From: Vigna angularis
Lineage: Eukaryota; Streptophyta; Magnoliopsida; Fabales; Fabaceae
NCBI RefSeq assembly: GCF_016808095.1
Contig: NC_068979.1
Location: 14,489,001 to 14,553,000, forward strand
Direction of reading: 5' to 3'
DNA length: 64,000 bases
A program made the position numbers and the translations under genes. Under the pieces are notes generated by a model. The model searched no databases, was not told where the DNA came from, and was given only the letters and a program-made list of their open reading frames with translations. The first letter of the stretch is position 1. The number at the start of each line of letters is the position of its first letter. Below, in pieces: positions 34,642 to 43,270 of the stretch.

Positions 34642-34687
34642 GGTCAAGCTCGTGACGTTAAACAAGCGCTACCTAGGAGGCAACCCA
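34642..34687 (+). other. GCGCT...GGAGGCAACCCA motif 2 (A8)
   Basis: GTCAAGCTCGTGACGTTAAA then CAAGCGCTACCTAGGAGG and CAACCCAG. It is the downstream partner of motif 1, closing the hairpin array. Confidence 0.7.
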
Positions 34688-34852
34688 GTTGATTGATTTT
34701 ATCTGTATTGTTTGTTTTTATTCTGCTTTAGTTGCATGATAGGGATTGAATGTTTGAGTGATCTGAGAACTTAATTGCAGGAAGCCCGTTAGGGGTATGT
34801 TTAGGACGCATTTAGGTTAAGCTAAGGAGAAGGAGAGCACTTCTCGTAATTG

Positions 34853-34952
34853 CCGCTGAGCAGCAAACTACCGCTGAGCGGTAGTGTCGCAGAAGGGGCT
34901 TAGGTTGCCCCTCAGCGGAACTCGAGCCCATTAGGGTATTTTTATACCCTAA
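34853..34952 (+). promoter_or_regulatory. Candidate internal promoter: palindromes plus TATA inverted repeat (A8)
   Basis: CCGCTGAGCAG (34853), CCGCTGAGCGG (34871-34881) and CCCCTCAGCGG (34908-34918) precede a perfect 9-bp inverted repeat TTAGGGTAT-TTTT-ATACCCTAA (34931-34952). The layout copies the LTR promoter (palindromes, then an AT-rich TATA-like element, then CT-rich leader sequence). In A7 the equivalent segment precedes an intron-like stretch and an ORF. A8 has no ORF here, so the promoter, if real, has lost its gene. Confidence 0.5.
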
Positions 34953-36349
34953 GCTGCGCCTTAGTTTTTCTTTTCATACTCTTCTCTGCACACACACTCC
35001 TACATACTTTTTCAAAGGATCTCTACAACTTTTTCCTCACCCCTCTTGAGAAAATCTTCCTTTCACTCACTTGCTCACTAGTTTTCCATCTAAGTTTGGG
35101 GTTGGGAGAGAGCATCATTTATGGGGATGAGTTTTTCAAAACACTAGAGCAGGGTTTGTTTTATAATTCATTGTTACTAGAATAGGGTTTGATGTACTCA
35201 ATGGAAACTTTATCTGTTATGATGGTTTTCTGATGATTGTGAATGTGTGATAAGTAATGCTTGAATGATGCTTTGATATGGATTGATATTGAGATGTGCA
35301 CAATTACATGTTTATACAGGTGGTTCACAAGCTTTGTGAACAAATGCAAGTTATTATGATTGTGATTGTGATGTTAAGCAGGATGTGTATGTCAAATGTG
35401 AATGAGCTTATATGTGAGGTTTTGAGCTCCAAAGTTTTTGTGATTGAGTGCTATTACTTTGGAAGCATGAATAACTTTGCCCAGGTTTTCTATGATTGAA
35501 TCAATTGCTTGTTTGCATTATATGATCAAGGCGGTTTGTTGGAAACCCTTATATTAGCAAAATTGCATGAAATAAGCCACTAAAAGAGAACAGTATGTGT
35601 TCTATCCTTTGAACCCTTAGCCTTGAACATAAATTTAAAACCCTTGTTGAAAGCTTTACCTTGAGTTAAGTAGAAAATATTTTGTGGTATTGACAAATGT
35701 TCAAGTTTGGGGTTGTTGGAAAATAGAAATGGAAATTGAAAGCATTGAGCGAAGAGCTAAGAATTAAGTATGTGAAAATAGAAAGAAAAGAAAAGAAAAG
35801 AAAAAGCAAAGCTCAATGCAAAGGAAAGTTGAGAAAAGTAAGAATGATTGTGTTTATATGATTCTCTTAACTCAAGGGTTTTGTGATCTAGAAAAACCAA
35901 TTTTCTTGTTAGCCCAGCCACATTATAAGCTATAGAAAAAGTCCTTGTGATGATGCATGCTTGTGAATTTATTTGATCATGGTTAAATGAAAAGCAAAGT
36001 CAATTCATGTGACACTGTGATAGTAGAGTAAATGAGTGATTACCTCTTATACACTTGTGTTTGAGTGAAACACTTTACCTAGTGAGGAAATATTCCATGA
36101 GCACATGAACATCCATGCTTAGTTGATTGATCATTCATGAAAAATAGCATTTGCTGGATATTAAGTGATTTCGTGAACGCCCAAAGCATGTGCACATCTT
36201 GATTGAAATCTTTGTCATGAGTTTGATTGAAGTTTTTACTTATCTTGAAAAGAGGATTTTTGAATGAGTGAACCATTGTACAGATTGATAGAAGATTGAG
36301 TTACATTTTGTTTGCTTGAGGACAAGCAAAGTTCTAAGTTTGGGGTTTG
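34953..36349 (+). other. A8 3' untranslated region
   Basis: About 1.4 kb with no supported gene. AAGTTTGGGGTTG-type purine runs occur at about 35094 and 35704, and again at 36338-36349 directly before the 3' LTR, where it is the functional PPT position. A AAAGAAAAG simple repeat lies near 35780-35805. The last ~540 bp match A2 (15953-16495) and the complements in A7 and A10. Confidence 0.75.
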
Positions 36350-37679
36350 TGATAACAGTTGAAAAATTGTTATTTTCATGCTTAAATTTGATACTAAAAG
36401 CAACCTTTAACACTTAGAAACTAGCTTGAAATCATGCTTTTGGTCATATTTTTATAAATAAGAGAGTTGGACAGGTTTATGCTTGATTTTAGTGTTTTAT
36501 GCAGGTTTTAAGGTGAATTTGGTGAAAGAAGTGAAGAAGGATAGGAATGGAATCAGAAAAGACATTAAAAAGTGCAAAAGGAGAAGCCGCAACCACCGCT
36601 CAGCGGCAGTTTACCGCTGAGCGGCACTCAGAAACCTACGTTGGCTCCGCTGAGGGGTGAAAAGGCCGCTGAGGGGCGAAAAGGCCGCTGAGGGGTGAAA
36701 AGGCCGCTGAGGGGAAGAAACGAACTCACGCACTTACCGCTGAGTGGTACTATTTTGGGCTTGGGCCTAATTTTCTGTAATTTTACGAATAGTATACAAG
36801 CTTTAGGGTTTCCTAGGGTTTGTATCTTTGGCTGGGACGAAGCTAACACTTTCTTTTCCACCCCTTTGAAGGAAGATCTTGGATGCTCAGGCTACCTCTC
36901 TACCTTTCTAGGGTTTTATCTTTCATTCTTTCATTCTTTCATTATTATTCATCTAGATTCACCATGAATATGGTGAACTAAACCTTGTATTGTTGTTGGG
37001 GGATCAATGTAATCTTGTGAAACTCTCATATATGGAATTTGTGTTTAAACATCTTATTTGAGATACATGCTTTCTTTCATCATTAGTTAGGGTTTTTCCT
37101 CTTTGCTCAAAGCATGCATTGTTTAACTCATTCGATGTCATGATTATTGATTTTGTCGATATGGGAACGTACGGGGAAGTCTAGATCCGGGGAATTTCTC
37201 CCAATAGTATATTGGTTGCCTTTAAGCTCCTGCACTTCAGAACTAATTACTAGGAATGCTAGGAATTGTATGAACTCGTAATTAAGGATAGGTCTTCTCG
37301 ACAAGGTGATTTAGAGAGTGGCATTAACATTGATGAAAAGATTGATGAATTCCTAAAGTATATGAGAGTGGATAAGATGAAATTGATAACCCCAACAACA
37401 TACTCATCCATATAATTCATTTCGTGTTTGTTTTACTCTTTTTGCCATTGATCACATTCATGCATACATGTTTAATTACTGTCTTTTGCATTTAAACCTA
37501 CAATCAATCGTTCACAAGTCTTAAATAATCAACAAATCAGATAACTAACTAGGCCGTGAGTCCTTTGGGAAAACGATACTTGGTCTTACCGAGTTTATTA
37601 CTTGATACGATTTGGTCACACTTGCCGATTGTTAAACAAATTTGTGGCGCCGTTTTCGGTGTTCATAAATTTGTCATCA
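36350..37679 (+). mobile_element. 3' LTR of copy A8
   Basis: 1330 bp, nearly identical to the 5' LTR except for expansion of a 19-bp unit (CCGCTGAGGGGTGAAAAGG) from two to four starts (36647, 36666, 36685, 36704), which accounts for most of the length difference. It ends GTCATCA at 37679 and abuts the interior of the A7 Transposase_32-like ORF. Confidence 0.92.
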
Positions 37680-39396
37680 GGAACTAGCTGAGTTGCCTCC
37701 TCTCCTCCATAATACTGCCTATAATAAGACTCATCAATGGATTTCCTTGGCCTTTCAAATGGTGGAGCAGAAATATCCACCGCAGTTATCTTGCACAGGT
37801 GTGTAATCAAGGAAGGATGCCCTAAAGGTGCCTTGTTGTTCATCGTGTTGGCACACATCTGCATTTCATTGGCAATCACTTGGTCAATGTTAATGCTCAT
37901 ATTTCTAAGCACACAGTAGAGGAGAAGTGCTCTACTAAGAGTGATGTTTGAAACATGAGAGCACGGTTGAATGTTGGCATGGGAGAATGCCATCCAATAT
38001 TTAGCAAGAGAAGCCAGATCATTCCTCCTGATATTCACCACTGCCCCATTTCGGTTCCTTTGGAAGTGTTCTCCAAGTACATGATGACAAATTTATGAAC
38101 ACCGAAAAACGGCACCAAAAACTTGTTTAACCCTCGGCAAGTGTGACCGAATCGTATGAAGTAATAAACTCGGTAAGACCAAGTATCGTTCTCCCAAAGG
38201 ACTGACGACCTAGTTAGTTATATGATTTCTTGATTATTTAAGACTTGTGAACAATTGGTTATAGGTTCCAAATGCAAAAGACAATAAGTAAACATGTATG
38301 CATGTGATGATCAATGGGAAAGAAGAACACAAACACTGAACGAATTATATGGATGAGTATGTTGGGGAAATCAATTTCATCTTATCCACTCTCATATATT
38401 TTAGGAATTCATCATTCTTTTCATCAACATTAATGCCACTCTCTAAATTACCTTGTGAAGAAGGCCTATCCTTAATTACGAGTTCATACAATTCCTAGCA
38501 TCCCTAATAATTAATTCTGAAGCGCAGAAAAGTGGGCCTAAGCCCAAAATACCACCGCTCAGCTGTAAACTGCCGCTCAGTGGTACTAGCGCAAAGTCAA
38601 ATCTCCCCTCTGCTGCACTTTCACCCCTCAGCGGAGCCAACGTTTGTTCTTGAGTGCCGCTCAGTGGTAAACTAGCGTTGAGCGGTACTTACGGCTTCTC
38701 TTCTTTTGCACTTTTTGAGTTCTTTTCTGATTCCATCTCTATCCTTCTTCACTTCTTTCATCAAATTCACCTTAAAACCTGCATAAAACAGTGAAATCAA
38801 GCAGAAACCTGTCAAACTCTCTTATTTCTAAAAATATGAACAAAAGCATGATTTCAAGCTAGTTTCTAAGTGTTAAAGGTTGCTTTTAGTATCAATTTTA
38901 AGCATTAAAATAACAGTTTTTCAACTGTTATTAGTACACATAGAACACTCTCCACATCATTAAAATCACTACCTTCCTCCAAACATAGAGTAAACTGGCA
39001 CTGCTCTCCAACCCATTCAGTCCCCAAAAAGTTGTTGATAGAGGTAGAATCATACCTAATAGTGTGGCCTCTAACGTAGCTTAGGTACTCCTCAGCTAGA
39101 TAATTACCTATCTTTCTGGCATTGGTGTAAAATTCCTTCACCACTGCTATATTAGCTGGTGCAGGGTATGTGGCCAATTTCCTTTAGTTTCTTCCCATCA
39201 GTTGTTCTCCAAATTGAGGAGCATAGTTGGGTATCATTCCAGCTTTCCTTTCCATCAGGAGTCTCCTATCTTGCACAATCTTAAAATGCTTCTAATGCTT
39301 GCGAGATAGGAACCTACTAGAATGACGTTGTTCAGGTTCCTTGTCTTTTCTCTTGGAGGCTATGGTTTTCAATCTCTTGCCTGAAGAGGATGTCAT
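37680..39396 (-). pseudogene. Transposase_32-like ORF of copy A7, split by solo LTR A9
   Basis: The ATG at 39396-39394 opens a basic N-terminus (TSSSGKRLKTIASKRKDKEP), followed by VVKEFYTNARKIGNYL, VRGHTIRYDSTSINNFLG and, beyond the A9 insertion, KYWMAFSHANIQPCSHVSN, ANEMQMCANTMNNKAPLGHP and ITHLCKITAVD. This order resembles the 'putative plant transposon protein' (Transposase_32-like) domain of plant retroelement ORFs. I know of no demonstrated activity. Breaks: in-frame stops near 39295 and 39186, solo LTR A9 at 38082-38933, and loss of the C-terminus where A8 abuts. A fragment of a second copy is at 24767-25052. Confidence 0.65.
38082..38933 (-). mobile_element. Solo LTR A9 (family A) inside the Transposase_32-like ORF
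   Basis: 852 bp, flanked by a perfect GTACA duplication (38077-38081 and 38934-38938). It lacks about 450 bp around R and the TATA box (junction near 38522, GCGCAGAAAAGTGGGCC), so it has no promoter, but it keeps the palindromes at 38560-38690. The interrupted reading frame continues on both sides. Confidence 0.92.
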
Positions 39397-39398
39397 CC

Positions 39399-39824
39399 CT
39401 ACATCAAACACAAATTACAAAACCACAAAACATGTGTTAATCATTAGTAAACCCTGAACAATACCTCAAATCTATGCTAAACCATCACTGAGGGTCAAAA
39501 GAACCCCTCAGCGCAACCAGTGCACCAGGCCAGCAAGACAAAGAAGCCAAAAAAACAAGTTTGGCAGAGTCACGCTCAGCGGAAATTTCCGCTGAGCGGC
39601 GATTCTGCAGATTTTGAAAAATTCAATTCTTATGCTTCCTAACTCCACCCACATGCGATTTTCATACTTCCAAACCAAAATAAAGCATTTTAATCAGTTC
39701 AATCTTCAATTAATGCATCAAATCATGCATAGAAATCAAAATCCCTAAAAATCATGCTTTGAACATTCAAATTCCTACCAATTCATACTTTCAAGAACCC
39801 TAGAATGAAAAATGCTTGACTTAC
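39399..39824 (-). other. Candidate 5'-UTR intron ahead of the A7 ORF
   Basis: On the minus strand the donor is CAA|GTAAGTCAAG (39824) and the acceptor TTTGATGTAG|GG (39399), just 2 nt before the ORF's ATG. The enclosed 426 nt are T-rich with no coding sequence. They include a perfect 26-bp palindrome at 39573-39598. The splice sites fit plant consensus. No transcript evidence is available to me. Confidence 0.45.
39573..39598. repeat. Perfect 26-bp palindrome
   Basis: Two CGCTNAGCGG motifs back to back around GGAAATTTCC; every base pairs with its mirror partner (centre 39585/39586). A near-identical palindrome with one mismatch is at 40126-40151. Both are in the A7 intron/promoter region. Confidence 0.85.
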
Positions 39825-40050
39825 TTGGGTGGAGATGCTAGATGAGTAGAAAATTCTCTACCAATATGAAGAAATCATCCCCAACAACAATGCTCTCTCT
39901 AAACCCCAAACTTATATGGCAAATTAGTCAGAAAGTAAGTGGAAGAGGGATTTTGTGAAGGGGAATGAAGGGAAAGATGTAGAGAACTCTTAGAAAAGTA
40001 TTTAGAAGTGTGTGAGAGGAAAGAAATCTGAGAATGAACCCAAAATCGTG

Positions 40051-40151
40051 CCCTAGGGTATAAAAATATCCTAATGGGCTCGGGTCCTGCAAGGGCAACC
40101 CGAAAAAATCATTCTGCATAATTATCGCTTAGCGGAAATTTCCGCTGAGCG
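40051..40151 (-). promoter_or_regulatory. Candidate internal promoter of A7
   Basis: On the minus strand an inverted CCGCT...AGCGG palindrome (40126-40151) comes about 70 bp before AGGATATTTTTATACCCTAG (about 40053-40072), the A7 version of the TATA-containing inverted repeat of A8 and A10. CT-rich leader sequence, the candidate intron and the Transposase_32-like ORF follow in order. Inference from layout and from conservation in three copies. Confidence 0.45.
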
Positions 40152-40318
40152 GCACTTGCGTGAAATGTTTTTCTTCCTTCTTAGCTTACCCTAGGTGCAT
40201 TCCACTCATGCCTCTCACTCTCTTCATGCATTTAAGTTCTCAAATCACTCATATATTCAGTCCCTATCATGCAACTAAAGTAGAATCAAAATAAACAGTA
40301 AGAACAAAGTAAATCAAC

Positions 40319-40625
40319 TGGGTTGCCTCCCAGGTAGCGCTTGTCTAACGTCACGAGCCTGACCCAAAATCCACCAACACCCATCAGTAGGTGAAATTTT
40401 ACCTTACCAACACCCATCAGTAGGTGTAACAAACCTGTCAATAAACCTAGTATCCTTCACTAGATACTTAACCACCTAGCATCCATCAGTAGATGCTAAC
40501 CCATAAAGTTTCAACATAAAAATAATGTCCAAGAATTACAACCAATATCAAGAATTAAAATAATGTTTTTAAATCAACTAGGGTGCCTCCCAGAAAAGCG
40601 CTCTTTTATTGTCACTAGCTTGACC
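40319..40625 (-). other. A7 hairpin array with flanking GGGAGGCAACCCA motifs
   Basis: Motif 2 at 40319-40366 and motif 1 (degraded, GGGTGCCTCCCAG) at 40580-40625 enclose hairpins at 40378-40393 (CACC/GGTG), 40410-40427 (ACACC/GGTGT), 40449-40468 (AGTATC/GATACT) and 40477-40498 (TAGCATC/GATGCTA, 7 bp). Compared with A8 and A10, the last stem has G-C where they have A-T. In the 40378 hairpin both arms read CC/GG where the equivalents read TC/GG. Paired change of this kind suggests selection on RNA structure. Confidence 0.75.
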
Positions 40626-41041
40626 CAGTAAAGCTCATGTTCCATCTTTAATGTTGATGTCTATCTTTCTATCATCACACCAACTCATCAGCTGCTTCCG
40701 GTCCACCTTTTTGACTCTTCATGATTGTGGAGACTCAATTTCTATCTCTCCATCTTCTTTATAGTTTTTCACAATCCATAACCTGTTTTTGAATCTCACA
40801 TGTTTACCAGGTTTGGGTTGTGTTTTCCTTGAATCATCATGAACCATCCTTTCTTTGCTCTCTTGTTCTTCTTCCTTATCCTGCAACAGAAAACAATTTT
40901 TACCTTTAAGCTTGGCTTTGCACTTGTATAACTAGTCATGAGTACATCCTGACATGTAGCTTTATAACTAGTCTCTATCCGTTGTTCCTCTTTGAAAACA
41001 TCAATCACTTCATATTTTCCTCAGTCTTGAAACACCACTAT

Positions 41042-41467
41042 TCATTCATCTACATCAATGATGACTTTAGCCGTTTTCATAAACGGCGTTCCAAGAATAA
41101 TAGGAACCCTTTCATCCTTCATCTCCATGATAACAAAATCCACCAAGAATTTTAATTCTCCAACACAAACCATAACATCCTCTGCTATACCATACGGATT
41201 CTTTAAAGAGCCATCCACCACTAACAGATTCATCTTTATAGGTTTGACTTTAAGATTACCCATTTGTTCAAGTAAAGAATAAGGCATTAAATTAACGCTT
41301 GACCCTAAATCAAGTAGGGCTTTATCTACCTTTTTCTTTTCTATGACACATGGAATGAAGAAGCTTCCAGGATCTTTCTCTTTTGAAGGGAGTAGCTTCT
41401 TCTGAACAGCTTTGTATTTATTTATCTCCTCTTCTACATATCTTTTTCTTTTGGAGATTTGTTCCAT
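41042..41467 (-). pseudogene. Retropepsin (PR) region of copy A7
   Basis: The minus-strand frame reads LPSKEKDPGSFFIPCVI, ALLDLGSSVNLMPYSLLEQM, then VPIILGTPFMKTAKVIIDV. This is the Athila/Tat-type aspartic protease: D-L-G-S active-site loop and the later I-L-G-T flap/psi motif. PR cuts the Gag-Pol polyprotein. It lies after the E/K-rich end of gag. No RT, RNase H or integrase follows; by 40640 the sequence is already at the GGGAGGCAACCCA module. A7 is therefore gag-PR only, plus the downstream ORF. It is not linked to an intact gag frame. Confidence 0.8.
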
Positions 41468-42272
41468 GTGTTTAGCCTGAGTTGAAAATTGTTGCCTCTT
41501 TTTCTCTATTCTCTCATTCTCTGTTGGAAAAGGAAGAATATCATCAATTTCTATTTTCCTCTCTCTATTCTTTTTCTTTTCTCTCTACTCTCTCTTTTCT
41601 CTCCACTCTCTCTTCTTTTTCATTAACTCTCTTTTCTTTCTCTTCTTTTCTTTTTAACTCAACTCTTTCTACATTCACTAAAACTTTACACTCTTCTCTA
41701 GAGTTAACCTCAGTATTATCCCTAAAGCTCTGATCAGGCCTTTCCTCCAACTTCTTAGTTAACTGTCCAATTTGCATCTCCATATTTCTAAGGGATCCTT
41801 AAGTGTTGTTGTGGTTGGAGATGGTTACCTACATAAACTGGTTAAGAGTTTCTTCCAACTTTGTATGTTTTTCAGTGAGTGTAGACATCTGTTGCCATAA
41901 TGATGGTTGTTTTTGTGGCCTATTAAATTGCCTTGATTGCCTAGTTTGTTCCTGACCTTGACCCATGCTTGGGTGAGATTTCCAACCTTGATTGAAATTA
42001 CCTTGGCGGTATGGAAACTGATTGTTCATGAAATTTACATCTTCTAGGGCTTCCATTGGAAAAGCACATTGACCATTGATATGGTCACCACCACATAGTT
42101 CACAAATCTGTTGTTGAACTTGAGCAACAGTTTTTAATTCCTTTGGCAATTGAGCAAATGTTTGCTAGATTCTCCAACTGTTGAGTTATAATTTTATTTT
42201 GAGCAAGCAAGGCATCATTTGATTGCAATTGTAGAACCCCTTTCGGTTGAACAAAGGCTCCTCTATCACTAT
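41468..42272 (-). pseudogene. Gag C-terminal half of copy A7
   Basis: Minus-strand CELCGGDHINGQCAF zinc knuckle near 42090, KHTKLEETLNQFM near 41840, MEMQIGQLTKKLEERPDQ near 41780, then a K/E/R-rich tract running toward PR. Frameshifts separate these parts (near 42150, 41800 and 41565). The 5' half is at 48638-49441, on the other side of A10, which inserted into this gag with an ACTAT duplication. Confidence 0.78.
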
Positions 42273-43270
42273 TGATGACAAATTTATGAACACCGAAAAA
42301 CGGCGCCACAAACTTGTTTAACCCTCGGCAAGTGTGACCGAATCGTATCAAGTAATAAACTCGGTAAGACCAAGTATCGTTCTCCCAAAGGACTCACGGC
42401 CTAGTTAGTTATCTGATTTTTTGATTATTCAAGACTTGTGAACGATTGATTGTAGGTTTTTATGCAAAAGACAATAATTAAACATGTATGCATGAATTTG
42501 ATCAATGGCAAAAAGGAACACAAACGCGGAATGAATTATATGGATGAGTATGTTGTTGGGGAAATCAATTTCATCTTATCCACTCTCATATATTTTAGGA
42601 ATTCATCAATCTTTTCATTAATGTTAATGTCACTCTCTAGATCACCTTGCAAGAAGGCCTATCCTTAATTACGAGTTCATACAATTCCTAGCATCCCTAA
42701 TAATTAATTCTGAAGTGCAGAAGCTTAACGGCAACCAACCCTCATATTCTTATGGCTAGGCAATATGTTATTGGGAGAAATTCCCCAGATCTAGATTTCC
42801 CCGTACGTTCCCATATCGAAAAAATCAATAATCATGACATCGAATGAGTTAAACAATGCATGCTTTGCGCAAAGAGGAAAAACCCTAACTAATGATGAAA
42901 GAAAGCATGTATCTCAAATAAGATGTTTAAACACTAATTCCATATATGAGAGTTTCACAAGATTACATTGATTCCCCAACAACAATACAAGGTTTAGTTC
43001 ACCATATTCATGGTGAAACTAGATGAACAATAATGAAAGCATGGAAGAGATAGAAAAACCCTAGAAAGAGAAGAGGAGAGCCGTCACCATCTCCAATTCT
43101 ACCCCCAAGGGGTGAAAAGTGTGTTTTGCACAAAACCATTAAATTCACCTTTAACTCTCTTATTCACAAAACTAAAGAAAAAATGTGAGTTCAAGCTAGT
43201 TTCTAAGTCTTAAAGGTTGCTTTTGGTATCAATTTTAAGCATAAAAATAACAGTTTTTCAACTGTTATCA
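42273..43270 (-). mobile_element. 3' LTR of A10, lacking its promoter
   Basis: 998 bp against 1432 bp for the 5' LTR. The missing ~434 bp (junction near 43129, GTGTTTTGCACAAAACC) hold the W-boxes, palindromes and TATA box. Elsewhere the two LTRs are nearly identical, so the deletion is probably a late event. Confidence 0.9.

Larger units (their letters stand above)
31442..37679 (+). mobile_element. Copy A8: gag-only LTR element (TR-GAG-like), plus strand
   Basis: A 6.2-kb element with two LTRs, tRNA-Asp PBS, gag, a long untranslated 3' part and a PPT, but no protease, RT, RNase H or integrase. That matches the non-autonomous TR-GAG organisation, so it would depend on proteins from an autonomous relative. 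It sits inside the 3' untranslated part of A7. The flanks GTGTT (left) and GGAAC (right) do not match, so it is not a simple single insertion. Confidence 0.88.

Noticed and set aside
34931..34952. Rho-independent terminator
   Set aside because: Stem followed by no U-tract, and this is eukaryotic DNA. A TATA or RNA-hairpin role is more plausible.
34931..34952. Interstitial telomere sequence (TTAGGG/CCCTAA)
   Set aside because: Single hexamers only; the plant telomere unit is TTTAGGG in tandem, absent here.
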